Shown: positions 15,988-25,530, counted from the first letter of the stretch. The stretch is 64,000 bases of DNA from Siccirubricoccus deserti (GCF_014283215.1 NZ_JACOMF010000004.1:1-64000), one strand, 5' to 3'. Translations and numbers: made by a program. Notes: generated by a model not told the origin, from the sequence alone.

Positions 15988-17376
15988 ATGCCGACCGCTT
16001 TCGACCGCCTGATCCTTGGTGACCTCGTCCTGCCGGAAGGGGTGCTGCCGGATGGCTGGGTCGCAGTGCGCGGCGAGACCATCGCCGCCATCGGCCAGGG
16101 CGCCCCGCCGGCAGCCGGGGAGGTGGCGGATCATTCGGGTCGGCTGGTGCTGCCCGGGCTGGTCGATGGCCATATGCACACCAGCAGCAGCACCGGCTGG
16201 CCGGGCATCGAAGGCGCCTCGATGAGCGCCGCGGCCGGCGGCGTCACCACCTGCGTCGACATGCCTTATGACGTGCCGCGGCCGGTGACGGATGCGGCGA
16301 TCTTCCGCGAGAAGGTCGCGGTGGTGAATGCGACCTCGCATGTCGACATGGCGCTCTACGGCACCATCACCAAGGCAGGTGGCGTGGAGGCGATCGCCGG
16401 GCTGGCCGAGGCCGGCGCCTGCTCCTTCAAGCTCTCCACCTATGAATATGACGCGGTGCGCTTCCCGCGCATCGACCACCCGACCATGCTGGCGGCCTTC
16501 CGCGAGATCGCCAAGACCGGACTGATGTGCGGCATCCACAACGAGGACCAGGAGCTGGTCGAGAGGCTGACGGCGGAGGCCAGGGCCGCCGGGCGCACCG
16601 ACCCGATCATGCATGCCCGGACCCGACCGCCGCTGGCCGAGAGCATGGCCGACCTCGAAATCTTCGAGATGGCGCTGGAGACCGGCTGCCACGTCCACAT
16701 CGCCCATTCCTCCATCGCCCGCGGTTTCGAACTGGCGGAGGTGTTCCGCGGGAGCGGCGCGAAGACCTCCGGCGAGGCCTGCATCCAGTACCTCTGCATG
16801 ACCGAGGAGGATCTGGTCCGGCTGGAAGGCTTCGGCAAATGCAACCCGCCATTCCGCACCGCCGCCGAGGTGGAGCGGGTCTGGGGCGCGCTGCTGGCCG
16901 GCCAGGTCGCCTATGTCTCCACCGACCATGCGCCCTGGCCGCGCGAGCGGAAGCAGTACAAGGGCGACATCTTCGCCCCCGGCGCCGGGCTCACCGGCAT
17001 GCAGAGCTTTGCGCCGCTGATGTTCACCCTGCTGGCCGAGCGCGGCCTGCCGCCGAGCCTGATGGCACTCTACTGCGCCGAGCGGCCGGCCCGCTTCCAT
17101 GGGCTGTTCCCGAAGAAGGGCGCCATCCGCATCGGCGGCGACGCCGATCTGCTGGTGCTGGAGCAGGGCGATTTCACCTTCGACGAGGCGAGCATCCAGG
17201 ACCGCGAGGATGCGAGATGGTCGCCCTATCACGGGCGGGCGATGAAGGCCCGGGTGGCCGCCACCTATCTGCGCGGCAGCTGCATCTGGGACGGCACGAC
17301 GGTGTTGGCGAAGCCCGGGACCGGCCGCTTCGTGCCGCGCCAGCACGGCGAGAGCTTCACCGGAGCCGCGGCGTGA
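15988..17376 (+). CDS. Hydantoinase/allantoinase-type cyclic amidohydrolase
   Basis: About 462 residues of the amidohydrolase TIM-barrel superfamily, DHOase/hydantoinase/allantoinase branch. The HxH metal pair is in PGLVDGHMHTSS, the carboxylated-Lys position is Lys148 in ACSFKLSTYEYD, further His ligands are in CGIHNEDQ and CHVHIAHSS, and the Asp is in VSTDHAPWPRE. It hydrolyses cyclic ureides such as allantoin, hydantoins or dihydropyrimidines. ATG 15988 is preferred over the in-frame TTG at 15961. It leads an operon with a GlcG-like protein, a Bug binding protein and a carbamoylase, whose product-to-substrate relationship (carbamoyl amino acid) fits a hydantoinase. Confidence 0.87.
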   Translation: MPTAFDRLILGDLVLPEGVLPDGWVAVRGETIAAIGQGAPPAAGEVADHSGRLVLPGLVDGHMHTSSSTGWPGIEGASMSAAAGGVTTCVDMPYDVPRPVTDAAIFREKVAVVNATSHVDMALYGTITKAGGVEAIAGLAEAGACSFKLSTYEYDAVRFPRIDHPTMLAAFREIAKTGLMCGIHNEDQELVERLTAEARAAGRTDPIMHARTRPPLAESMADLEIFEMALETGCHVHIAHSSIARGFELAEVFRGSGAKTSGEACIQYLCMTEEDLVRLEGFGKCNPPFRTAAEVERVWGALLAGQVAYVSTDHAPWPRERKQYKGDIFAPGAGLTGMQSFAPLMFTLLAERGLPPSLMALYCAERPARFHGLFPKKGAIRIGGDADLLVLEQGDFTFDEASIQDREDARWSPYHGRAMKARVAATYLRGSCIWDGTTVLAKPGTGRFVPRQHGESFTGAAA

Positions 17377-17864
17377 CCGAATATTATGTGAAGCCGCTTG
17401 CCGTCGACCTGCCGCTCGCCACCGCCGAATGCATCGCTGATGCCACCCTGGCGGCCGGACGCGCGGCGGGGCTGCTGCCGCTGACCGTCGTGGTGCTCGA
17501 CGCGGGTGGACACGTGGTGGTGCTGAAGCGGGAGGATGGCTCGGGCATCCTCCGCGCCGAGATCGCGCAGGGCAAGGCGCATGGCGCCCTTGGCATGGGC
17601 ATCGGCAGCCGGATCATCCGCGACCGGCTGAAGGAGCGTCCGGCCTTCCAGGCGGCCATCGCCGCGGCCAGCGACGGCCGCTTCATCCCGGTGCCCGGCG
17701 GGGTTCTGCTCTGCCGCGCCGATGGCGCCGCGATCGGTGCGGTCGGCGTCAGCGGCGATGCCTCGGACAAGGATGAGTACGCGGCGATCGCCGGGGTGCG
17801 CGCCGCGGGCCTGACACCGCACCCCGAACACCCGGTGGAAGGATGGCAGGATGCGAGTCTCTAG
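17373..17864 (+). CDS. GlcG/HbpS-family protein
   Basis: 163 residues of the GlcG/HbpS fold: TVVVLDAGGHVVVLKREDGS in the first half and PGGVLLCRADGAAIGAVGVSGD in the second, both hallmarks of the family. Members include the heme-degrading sensor HbpS and proteins of unknown role in catabolic operons. GTG 17373 overlaps the hydantoinase stop (GTGA), and the gene ends 14 bases inside the following Bug gene, so co-translation is likely. Its part in the pathway is unknown. Confidence 0.85.
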   Translation: MTEYYVKPLAVDLPLATAECIADATLAAGRAAGLLPLTVVVLDAGGHVVVLKREDGSGILRAEIAQGKAHGALGMGIGSRIIRDRLKERPAFQAAIAAASDGRFIPVPGGVLLCRADGAAIGAVGVSGDASDKDEYAAIAGVRAAGLTPHPEHPVEGWQDASL

Positions 17865-18825
17865 ACGGGCGCTTTTGGCAACGCCGCTGCTTGCGACACC
17901 CGCCTTCGGGCAGGCTCGTTTCCCTGACCGGCCGCTGCGGCTGGTCATCCCCTTCGCCGCCGGCGGACCGACCGATGTTTACGCCCGGCTGTTCTCCGAC
18001 CGGCTGTCGCGCGAGCTCGGCCAGCCGGTGGTCACCGAGAATCGTGGCGGCGCCGGCGGCGCGATCGGCTCGCTGGAAGTGGCACGGGCGCGGCCGGACG
18101 GGCTGACCCTGCTGTTCGGCACCGCCTCGACCCATGCGCTGTATCCGCTGGTGACGAAGCAGCCGCAGTTCGACGTGGGGCGTGACTTCACCACCGTCGC
18201 CGTGCTGGGCGGCGGGCCGCTGGCCTGGCTGGTGCACCCGAGCCAGCCGGCGACGCTGCCGGCGCTGCTGGCGGCGACGCGGACGGCATCGCCCGCCCTC
18301 GCCTATGGCTCGCCCGGCACCGGGACGCTGATGCATCTGGCGACCGAGCTGCTGAAGCAGCGCGCCGGCGGCGTGCCGCTGACCCATATTCCCTATCGTG
18401 GCGCCGCGCCGGCGATGAACGACCTGGTTGCCGGCACCCTGGCCGTCGCGGTGAACACCCTCGGCTCCGGCTTGCCGCTGCACCAGGGCGGCCGCGCCCG
18501 CATGCTGGCGGTCGCCAGCACCAGCCGCGCCCCCGGCGCCCCGGATGTGCCGACCCTTGAAGAGGCGCTGGGCACCGCCGGCTTCCGGGCGGTGCTGTGG
18601 CATGCCATCTTCGGCCCGGCCGGGCTGCCCGCACCGATCCTCACCCGCCTCGCCGAGGCGACCGCCGCCTGCCTCGCCGACCCTGGCTTCCGCAGCACCG
18701 CCCAGGCCGCCGGCATCGAGCCGGACGCCCCCGGCACGCCGGAATCCGCCGCCGCCTTCATCCGTGCCGAGACCGACCGTTACCGCCCGGTGGTCGAGGC
18801 CGTTCGTCCGGAGCTAGATGCATGA
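17851..18825 (+). CDS. Tripartite tricarboxylate transporter substrate-binding protein (Bug family)
   Basis: 324 residues. A signal peptide is visible at the N-terminus (MRVSRRALLATPLLATPAFG), with a double Arg before the hydrophobic core. The mature part has the Bug signature: PLRLVIPFAAGGPTDVYARL, VTENRGGAGGAIGSLEVARA and THIPYRGAAPAMNDLVAGTL. Bug proteins capture carboxylates or amides in the periplasm, usually for TctAB permeases, but no tctA/tctB is present, as is common for these expanded orphan families. It overlaps the GlcG-like gene by 14 bases and the carboxyl end overlaps the carbamoylase start. It probably binds the pathway's ureide or carbamoyl substrate. Confidence 0.9.
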   Translation: MRVSRRALLATPLLATPAFGQARFPDRPLRLVIPFAAGGPTDVYARLFSDRLSRELGQPVVTENRGGAGGAIGSLEVARARPDGLTLLFGTASTHALYPLVTKQPQFDVGRDFTTVAVLGGGPLAWLVHPSQPATLPALLAATRTASPALAYGSPGTGTLMHLATELLKQRAGGVPLTHIPYRGAAPAMNDLVAGTLAVAVNTLGSGLPLHQGGRARMLAVASTSRAPGAPDVPTLEEALGTAGFRAVLWHAIFGPAGLPAPILTRLAEATAACLADPGFRSTAQAAGIEPDAPGTPESAAAFIRAETDRYRPVVEAVRPELDA

Positions 18826-19769
18826 CCCGTAACCTTCGCGTCGCCGGCGCCCAGCTTGGCCCGATCCAGCGCGCCGACACCCGCGCGCAAACCCTGGAGC
18901 GGCTGATCACCCTGCTGGAGCGCGCCGCCGGCGACGGCGCCGAGTTGGTGGTCTTTCCCGAGCTGGCCTTCACCACCTTCTTCCCCCGCTGGTGGATGGC
19001 CGAAGACGATCCCGAGCTGATCGGCTGCTACGAGCGAGCGATGCCGAACCCGCAGGTCCAGGCCCTGTTCGACAAGGCGAAGGCGCTCAGCGTCGGCTTC
19101 TACGTCGGCTACGCCGAGCTGACGCCGGAGGGCAAGCGCTTCAACAGCGCCATCACCGTCGGGCCGGATGGCAGGATCCTCGGCAAGTACCGCAAGATCC
19201 ACCTGCCGGGATCGAAGGAGTTCCGCCCGCAGCAGCAGTACCAGCAGCTGGAGAAGCGCTATTTCGAATATGGCGACCTGGGCTTCCCCGCCTTCCGCGG
19301 GCCGAAGAACTGGAACGCCCCGGTGCTCGGCATGCTGATCTGCAACGACCGCCGCTGGCCGGAGGGCTGGCGGGTGCTCGGGCTGCAGGGGGTGGAGCTG
19401 ATGCTGATCGGCTACAACTCCGCCGCCTACGATCCCAATGGCGGGGGCGCGGAGGATCTCAACATCCGCACCTTCCACTCGACCCTGGCGGTACAGGCCA
19501 ATGCCTATATGAACGCCACCTGGGCTGTGAGCGTGGCCAAGGCCGGGGTGGAGGATGGCTCCGGACTGATCGGTGGCTCCTGCATCGTCGATCCGAACGG
19601 CATGGTGGTGGCGCAGGCGAAGACGCTCGGTGATGAGCTGATCCTGGCGGATGTGGATTTCGACGCCTGCCGGCAGGGCAAGGAGAAGATGTTCAACTTC
19701 GCCGCGCACCGGCGGCCGCAGTGGTATGGGCGGATCGTGGAACAGGTGGGGGTAGTGGCGCCGGAATAG
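18822..19769 (+). CDS. N-carbamoyl-D-amino-acid hydrolase-like (nitrilase superfamily)
   Basis: 315 residues, full length for the carbamoylase branch of the nitrilase superfamily. The Glu-Lys-Cys triad is visible: Glu47 in VVFPELAFTTFFPRW, Lys125 in KYRKIHLPG and Cys174 in LICNDRRWPEGWR, close to the spacing known for D-carbamoylase. It hydrolyses N-carbamoyl amino acids to the amino acid, CO2 and ammonia in the cytosol. ATG 18822 overlaps the Bug stop (ATGA). Placed after a hydantoinase, it would complete a two-step hydantoin (or ureide) degradation. Other carbamoyl substrates such as carbamoyl-beta-alanine are possible. Confidence 0.88.
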   Translation: MTRNLRVAGAQLGPIQRADTRAQTLERLITLLERAAGDGAELVVFPELAFTTFFPRWWMAEDDPELIGCYERAMPNPQVQALFDKAKALSVGFYVGYAELTPEGKRFNSAITVGPDGRILGKYRKIHLPGSKEFRPQQQYQQLEKRYFEYGDLGFPAFRGPKNWNAPVLGMLICNDRRWPEGWRVLGLQGVELMLIGYNSAAYDPNGGGAEDLNIRTFHSTLAVQANAYMNATWAVSVAKAGVEDGSGLIGGSCIVDPNGMVVAQAKTLGDELILADVDFDACRQGKEKMFNFAAHRRPQWYGRIVEQVGVVAPE

Positions 19770-19827
19770 GGCGCCCTCCCTTAGCGCACCGCCTGCCGCG
19801 CCACGGCAGGCGGCACCGCTCCGGGCC

Positions 19828-20814
19828 TCATTCCACCCGGATATCCGCCTTACGGATCACCGGCTCCCACCGCGCACTATCCTCCTCGATGATGCGCGTC
19901 ACCGTCGGGCCATCCGCCCAGGCGCTCTCGATGCCACGCGCCGCCAACGCCGCCTTGCCTTCCGGCGTGTCCACCGCCTGGCGCAGCGCCGCGGAGAGCT
20001 TCGCCATCACCGGCGCCGGCACGCCGGCGGGCGCCAGCACCGCGCCCCAATTATCCACGGCATAGCCCGGCAGATTCGCCGCCTCGGCCACTGTCGGCAC
20101 ACCGGGCATCAGCGGGCTCGGCCGCCCCGCGAGGTTGCCGAGGGCGCGCAGCCGGCCGGCCTTGATCAGCTCATCCACCGCCGAGAGCGGCGCGGAGACC
20201 AGCTCCACCTCGCCGCTGACCGCCGCCGTCACCGCCGGGCCGGTGCCGCGGTAGTGCACATGCGTCAGCTTGCCGCCCGACATCGAATCCATGAGTTCGG
20301 CCGAGACATGGGTGATGGTGCCGAGACCCGGCGTGCCGTGGTTCAGCAGGCCCGGCTGGCGGCGGGTGATCTCCACCACCTCCGCCAGGTTGGCGGCGCG
20401 CAGCTTCGGCCCGCCGGCGATGACGGTTGGCGCCAGGGCGACGCGGCCGACCGGCACCAGGTCCCGCTTCAGGTCGAAGGGCATGGTGCGGAAGACGAAT
20501 TGGTTGACCACGATGGTGTTGAACACCGTGACAAGCGTGTAGCCATCCGGCGCTGCCTTGGCCGCGGCATCGGTGCCGATGTTGCCGCCGGCGCCGGCGC
20601 GGTTCTCCGGCACCACCGGCTGACCCAGCGCCTCACCCATCCGCTGGGCCAGCAGACGACCGAGGATGTCGCTGCCGCCGGCCGGCGGGAAGGGGATGAT
20701 CATGCGCAGCGGGCGGGTGGGGAAATCCCCGGCGGCGCTCCCTTGGGCCAGGGCGGGACGGGCGAGCGGAAGGGTGGCGGGCAGCGCGAGCAGGGCGCGG
20801 CGGGACATGGGCAT
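19828..20814 (-). CDS. Tripartite tricarboxylate transporter substrate-binding protein (Bug family), second copy
   Basis: About 328 residues. The start at 20814 (MPMSRRALLALP) has GGAGG just upstream and opens a signal peptide ending at ALAQG. The Bug pattern is clear: PLRMIIPFPPAGGSDILGRL, VPENRAGAGGNIGTDAAAKA and THVHYRGTGPAVTAAVSGEV. It is convergent with the first carbamoylase and divergent from the second, so it probably shares a control region with the latter (about 158 bases). No permease genes are nearby. Ligand unknown; context suggests a carbamoyl or ureide compound. Confidence 0.9.
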   Translation of the reverse strand: MPMSRRALLALPATLPLARPALAQGSAAGDFPTRPLRMIIPFPPAGGSDILGRLLAQRMGEALGQPVVPENRAGAGGNIGTDAAAKAAPDGYTLVTVFNTIVVNQFVFRTMPFDLKRDLVPVGRVALAPTVIAGGPKLRAANLAEVVEITRRQPGLLNHGTPGLGTITHVSAELMDSMSGGKLTHVHYRGTGPAVTAAVSGEVELVSAPLSAVDELIKAGRLRALGNLAGRPSPLMPGVPTVAEAANLPGYAVDNWGAVLAPAGVPAPVMAKLSAALRQAVDTPEGKAALAARGIESAWADGPTVTRIIEEDSARWEPVIRKADIRVE

Positions 20815-20972
20815 GGCGGTCCTCCTGGCGGTGCACATGCCGGAAGGCCAGTGGATTGTCACCGGGGCGGCGCGGATTAGACAGCCGGGGCGCGGCCAGG
20901 CGCTTCGCCGCGCCCGCTTGCCCCCTGCCCCGCCGGGTGCGATGCCTTGCCACCCCAGCGCAGGATGCCGCC

Positions 20973-21938
20973 ATGACCCGCCGCCTCACTCTCGCCGCCG
21001 CCCAGCTCGGCCCCATCCAGCGTGCCGAGGGCCGTGACGTCGCCATCGGCCGCATGGTCCGGCTGATGGAGAAGGCCCATCAGCGTGGTGCCGAGGTGGT
21101 GGTCTTCCCGGAACTCGCGCTGACCACCTTCTTCCCCCGCTGGTACGAGGAGGATCTGGCGAACGCCGACCATTGGTATGAGACGGCGCTGCCCTCCAAT
21201 GCCACCGCCCCGCTGTTCGAGGCGGCGCGCAGATACGGCATCGGCTTCCATCTCGGCTATGCCGAGAAGACGCCGGATGGCCGCCGCTTCAACACCGCGG
21301 TCTATGTCCATCCCTCGGGCGAGGTGGCGCTGAAGTACCGCAAGGTGCACCTGCCCGGGCACAAGGAATACGACCCGCAGCGCAAGGTCCAGCATCTGGA
21401 GAAGCGCTATTTCGAGGTGGGCGACCTCGGCTTCCCCGTGGTGCGCGCCCCGGTCGGCGCCAACCAGGTCAACATCGGCATGCTGATCTGCAACGATCGC
21501 CGCTGGCCCGAGGCCTGGCGGGTGCTCGGGCTGCAGCAGGTGGAGCTGGTGATGCTCGGCTACAACACGCCGAGCCTGAACATGGAGAACCGCGGCTTCG
21601 AGGCACACCACCTGCGGGTCTTCCACAGCCACCTCTCGATCCAGGCCGGCTGCTACCAGAATGCCTGCTTCGCCGCCGGCGTCGCCAAGGCGGGCGACGA
21701 GGATGGGCATGAGCTGTTCGGCCATTCCATTATCGTCAACCCGCAGGGTGAGATCATGGCCCAGGCGACCAGCTGGGGGGATGAGCTGATCATCGCCGAC
21801 TGCGACCTGGAAATGTGCGCTCTCGGCCGCAGTACCATCTTCAACTTCGCCCGCCACCGGCGGCCGGAGGCCTATGGCCGGATCACCGCCCAGACCGGCA
21901 GCGAGGCCCCGGCGGTCTGGACCCCCACGGGCAGGTAG
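20973..21938 (+). CDS. N-carbamoyl-D-amino-acid hydrolase-like, second copy
   Basis: 321 residues, clearly paralogous to the carbamoylase ending at 19769. Both share AAQLGPIQRA near the start, ELALTTFFPRW (Glu47), KYRKVHLPGHKEYDPQ (Lys124) and LICNDRRWPEAWRVLGLQ (Cys173), and FNFARHRRPEAYGRI at the end. The differences are spread along the sequence, so this is an old duplication or separate acquisition, not a recent copy. The C-terminal RHRRPEAYG resembles that of D-carbamoylase. It is divergent from the second Bug gene. Substrate is likely an N-carbamoyl amino acid; not certain. Confidence 0.88.
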   Translation: MTRRLTLAAAQLGPIQRAEGRDVAIGRMVRLMEKAHQRGAEVVVFPELALTTFFPRWYEEDLANADHWYETALPSNATAPLFEAARRYGIGFHLGYAEKTPDGRRFNTAVYVHPSGEVALKYRKVHLPGHKEYDPQRKVQHLEKRYFEVGDLGFPVVRAPVGANQVNIGMLICNDRRWPEAWRVLGLQQVELVMLGYNTPSLNMENRGFEAHHLRVFHSHLSIQAGCYQNACFAAGVAKAGDEDGHELFGHSIIVNPQGEIMAQATSWGDELIIADCDLEMCALGRSTIFNFARHRRPEAYGRITAQTGSEAPAVWTPTGR

Positions 21939-22202
21939 CGCGAGCCACCGGCCGGGGCTGCGCCACGGCCGCATCCGGCGCCGGTGCACCGGCCCCCGCG
22001 AGCTGTCCACCGAACGCCGCGCCTGGACAACTGTACCACATACCCACTGGGCAATGGGTGGGGCCGTTGCTCGGCATTCCCTACCGCGCTGGCACTCCCC
22101 TGCTTTGGCAGGGCTGCAGGTCGCAAATTTTATTTTTAAGCGAGTCGATTTACCGATCATCAATCATAAGTTGTATGTCGGACATAGCTTTCGCGCGATG
22201 CG

Positions 22203-23048
22203 ATGGCGCACCCAGAATGGGACCTGTCCGGTATGGTCGATTACGCATCAGTCATCGGCGGCGGGGCCGTCGTCGGGCTCGACGACATCCCCCGATCCAG
22301 TGACGCCTACTACCACCTCGAAACCCCGGGCATCCTCCTCGACATCTCCGACCACTCCGGGTCGAACATCGTCGATGCCCGCTTCGCGGCGGATGGCGTC
22401 CGGGTGATCCTCGGCCGGGGCGAGGACACCGTCTGGGGCAGCAACGGCAACGACACCGTCCTGGGCGGCAAGAACGAGGACAGCATCAACGCCGGCGGCG
22501 GCAACGACTACATCGATGGCCAGCAGGGTGATGACCGGATCACCGGGGATAGTGGCCGGGACACCCTCCTCGGCGGCAATGGCGACGACACGCTGGACGG
22601 CGGCGAGGGCAACGACATCCTCATCGGCGGCAATGGCGCCGACCTGCTGCTCGGCCGCGACGGCAATGACATCCTTGTCGGCGGCAATGGCGGCGACATG
22701 CTCTATGGTGGCGATGGCAACGATCTGCTGCTGGCCGGCAGCGGCGGCGACACCCTCGTCGGCGGCGGCGGCAATGATGCGATGCTCGGCGGCCAGGGCA
22801 GCGATGTCTTTCGCTTCGAAAGCGGCTTCGGGCATGACCTCATCGGCGGCTTCGGGCGCGGCGACCAGTTGGTGATTTCGGCCGACATCAACGGCTCCGG
22901 CATCTACAAGACGGCCGACCTGGCGAAATTCGTCAGCGGGAGCGGCCACCACACCATGATCACCATCGGCGGCGACAGCATTCGCATCGAAGGCATCGGC
23001 GCCGAGGATTTCCTGAGCCACCTCAATCATTTCGTGAAGATTATCTGA
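22203..23048 (+). CDS. RTX-type calcium-binding repeat protein
   Basis: 281 residues. From about residue 72 to 205 there are tandem GGxGxDxLx nonapeptides (for example GGNGDDTLDGGEGNDILIGG), which fold into a calcium-binding beta roll. A C-terminal segment after GSDVFRFESGFGHDLIGGF is the usual end of such domains and may carry the type I secretion signal. No catalytic domain is visible in the N-terminal 70 residues, and no ABC exporter is adjacent. The preceding 140 bases are unusually AT-rich (runs such as AAATTTTATTTTTAAG), unlike the surroundings. ATG 22203 is chosen; in-frame ATG 22233 is possible. It is probably secreted. Confidence 0.85.
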   Translation: MAHPEWDLSGMVDYASVIGGGAVVGLDDIPRSSDAYYHLETPGILLDISDHSGSNIVDARFAADGVRVILGRGEDTVWGSNGNDTVLGGKNEDSINAGGGNDYIDGQQGDDRITGDSGRDTLLGGNGDDTLDGGEGNDILIGGNGADLLLGRDGNDILVGGNGGDMLYGGDGNDLLLAGSGGDTLVGGGGNDAMLGGQGSDVFRFESGFGHDLIGGFGRGDQLVISADINGSGIYKTADLAKFVSGSGHHTMITIGGDSIRIEGIGAEDFLSHLNHFVKII

Positions 23049-23108
23049 TCGGTGTCCGGAGCGGCGGGCGGGCGTGCAGCCCACCCGCCGGCACCCTATA
23101 TCGGCGGG

Positions 23109-24125
23109 ATGATCCCGCTCTCGGTCCTCGACCTCTCGCCAATCCCCGAAGGCAGCGACGCCGGGGATGCGCTGCGCAACTCCCTCGGCTTGGCGCGCCA
23201 TGCCGAAGCGCTCGGCTACCGCCGCTACTGGATGGCGGAACACCACAACATGCCGGGCATCGCCAGCGCGGCGACCGCGGTGGCGCTGGCGCATATCGGC
23301 GCCGGCACCAGCCGCATCCGGATCGGCGCCGGAGGCATCATGCTGCCGAACCACGCGCCGCTGCTGGTCGCCGAGCAATTCGGCACGCTGGCGGCGCTGC
23401 ATCCAAGCCGGGTGGAGCTTGGCCTCGGCCGCGCGCCGGGATCGGACATGGCGGCGGCACGGGCGATGCGGCGCAACCTCGATGGCGATGCCGATCGCTT
23501 CCCGCAGGATGTCATCGAACTGATGAACTACTTCCGCCCGGCCGAACCAGGCCAGGCCTTGCAGGCGGTGCCCGGCGCCGGGCTGGAGGTGCCAATCTGG
23601 ATCCTCGGCTCCTCGACCTATGGCGCCCAGCTTGCGGCCATGCTGGGACTGCCCTTCGCCTTCGCCTCGCATTTCGCCCCGGCCATGATGTGGGAGGCGA
23701 TGACGGTGTACCGCGAGCGCTTCCGCCCCTCCGCGCAGCTTGCCGCGCCCTGCGTCATGCTCGGCGTCAACGTCTTCGCCGCCGACACCGATGCCGAGGC
23801 GCGGCGCCTGTTCAGCTCGTTGCAGCAGGCCTTCATCAATCTCCGCCGCGGCCGCCCCGGCAAGCTGCCCGCGCCGGTCGAGGGTTTCACGCCCGACCCA
23901 GCGGCGCGCAACATGCTGGAGAATGCGCTGGCCTGCTCCGTGGTCGGTGGGCCTGAGGCGATTCGCCAGGGATTAGCCGAATTCGCCGAGCGAACCGGCG
24001 CGGATGAACTGATGGTAACCGCGCAGATCCATGATCCAGCCGCGCGGCTGCGGTCTTTCGCCATTACCGCCGAGGCTGCGATGCTGCGGGAGGCCGTGGC
24101 CACCGCCGGAGGCAACCCCGGCTAA
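23109..24125 (+). CDS. Luciferase-like flavin-dependent monooxygenase (LLM class, MsnO8-type)
   Basis: 338 residues with the bacterial-luciferase TIM-barrel pattern: [16 protein letters not shown] at the start, [30 protein letters not shown] and [20 protein letters not shown]. Members oxidise organic substrates with reduced flavin supplied by a separate reductase. ATG 23109 fits the family start ([12 protein letters not shown]). It stands alone, 60 bases after the RTX gene and 286 before the DctP gene, on the same strand. Substrate not assigned. Confidence 0.88.
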   Translation: MIPLSVLDLSPIPEGSDAGDALRNSLGLARHAEALGYRRYWMAEHHNMPGIASAATAVALAHIGAGTSRIRIGAGGIMLPNHAPLLVAEQFGTLAALHPSRVELGLGRAPGSDMAAARAMRRNLDGDADRFPQDVIELMNYFRPAEPGQALQAVPGAGLEVPIWILGSSTYGAQLAAMLGLPFAFASHFAPAMMWEAMTVYRERFRPSAQLAAPCVMLGVNVFAADTDAEARRLFSSLQQAFINLRRGRPGKLPAPVEGFTPDPAARNMLENALACSVVGGPEAIRQGLAEFAERTGADELMVTAQIHDPAARLRSFAITAEAAMLREAVATAGGNPG

Positions 24126-24411
24126 GCCTGCCTCATGCCGGCGCAGCCATGCCAACCAGCCGGGATGGCGGCTCGCTCGCCACCTCGCCACGTCCCCGGC
24201 CGAGCCGAGACGCCGGCCACGACCGGTGCGGTGCCTGTCGCCTCATCCATCACCGGTCGACCCTCGCCTCAGGGCCCGCAGAACGACATCGACGGGGCGG
24301 CAACTTCGCGTATGCTTCTGCCGGCATCGGCCTCTATTGGAAAAACAGGAACGCCAAACCGCCCTCAAAAGTTGAGAGCACCCAAGGTTGGTTTCGCGTT
24401 ATGATGGTGAC

Positions 24412-25527
24412 ATGCGAACAGACCCGCCTGAACAAAGGGGTTTTCGGCCGCCCCGCTTCGCCGCTGTCCGCCGGATGGGCCGGGCATTGCTGGGCGGCCT
24501 GGCAATCGCCATCGGCTGCGCCGCAACGCCGGTGCCGGCGGCCGAAGGCGGTCCGATCAGGGTCAAGATCCTCGGCGGCCTGGCCGGCGTCAGCCAGTAC
24601 GTGGCCTTCGAAGCGCCGTTCTGGACCAAGCGCGTGCCCGAGGTCACCGGCGGCCGGATCCATGCGGAGATAACCCCCTTCGACCGCAGCGGGGTGCGCG
24701 GGCAGGAAACCCTGCAATTGCTGCGCCTTGGCGTCGTGCCCTTCGCTACCACGCTGCTCGGCCTCGCGTCGTCCGACGAGCCGGAACTCAACGCCATTGA
24801 TCTGCCGGTGCTGAACCCGGACCACGCGACCTTGCAGGAGACCATCACTCTCTGGCGGCCCCGCATCGAAGCCCTGCTACGGACTCGCTATAATGTCGAA
24901 TTGCTGGCGATCTATACCTATCCGGCGCAGACGATGTTCTGCCAAAAGGCCTTCAATGGTCTCGGCGACCTGGCCGGAAGGCGGATCCGGGTCTCCTCGG
25001 TCGGTCAATCCGAACTCGTGACTGGCCTTGGCGCCGTGCCGATCGTGGTACCCTTTGCGGAAATCGTTTCGGCCATTCGCTCCGGGGTTGTCGAATGCGC
25101 CATCACCGGGACGCTCTCAGGCAACACCATCGGGCTGCATGAGGTCACGACGCATATCTACCGCGCGGCCATCAGCTGGGGCGTCTCGGTCTTCGGCGCC
25201 AACCAGGCCGCCTGGAACCGGCTGCCCCCCGATCTGCAGGTCACGCTACGCCAGGAGCTTACCCATCTTCAGGAGGAGATCTGGCAAGCCGCCGTACGGG
25301 AAACCGAAGACGGCCTCCTCTGCAACGCCGGTGCGCCGAGTTGCACCGCCGGCCGGCGCGGCCGCATGACCATAGTGGAGGACACGCCGGAGGATCAGGC
25401 GCTACGGGCCCAGCTGCTCCGCGACACCGTGCTGCCGGCCTGGGTGCAGCGGTGCGGCAATGAATGCGCCACGTCGTGGAACCGCTACATCGCGCCCGTT
25501 CGCGGGCTGCGCGCCACGGCCAACTGA
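24412..25527 (+). CDS. TRAP-type DctP-family solute-binding protein, sensor-associated
   Basis: About 371 residues. A signal peptide precedes the mature chain (core ALLGGLAIAIGCAATPVPAA). The DctP fold shows in GRIHAEITPFDRSGVRGQE, LAGRRIRVSSVGQSELVTGLG and VVPFAEIVSAIRSGVVECAI. Two unusual Cys pairs occur near the end (LLCNAGAPSC and QRCGNECAT). No DctQ or DctM membrane subunits are near; instead a hybrid histidine kinase starts three bases after the stop. This suggests that the protein presents a ligand to the kinase's periplasmic domain rather than feeding transport. ATG 24412 is taken over the in-frame TTG 24388. Confidence 0.82.
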   Translation: MRTDPPEQRGFRPPRFAAVRRMGRALLGGLAIAIGCAATPVPAAEGGPIRVKILGGLAGVSQYVAFEAPFWTKRVPEVTGGRIHAEITPFDRSGVRGQETLQLLRLGVVPFATTLLGLASSDEPELNAIDLPVLNPDHATLQETITLWRPRIEALLRTRYNVELLAIYTYPAQTMFCQKAFNGLGDLAGRRIRVSSVGQSELVTGLGAVPIVVPFAEIVSAIRSGVVECAITGTLSGNTIGLHEVTTHIYRAAISWGVSVFGANQAAWNRLPPDLQVTLRQELTHLQEEIWQAAVRETEDGLLCNAGAPSCTAGRRGRMTIVEDTPEDQALRAQLLRDTVLPAWVQRCGNECATSWNRYIAPVRGLRATAN

Positions 25528-25530
25528 AGC

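Noticed and set aside
22420-22830. Tandem DNA repeat in the RTX gene
   Set aside because: The periodicity is explained by calcium-binding nonapeptides, not by a non-coding repeat.
22248-23672. 474-codon minus-strand frame with regular alanine-rich repeats
   Set aside because: It mirrors the RTX glycine-aspartate repeats of the plus-strand gene and overlaps the monooxygenase; no independent evidence for it.
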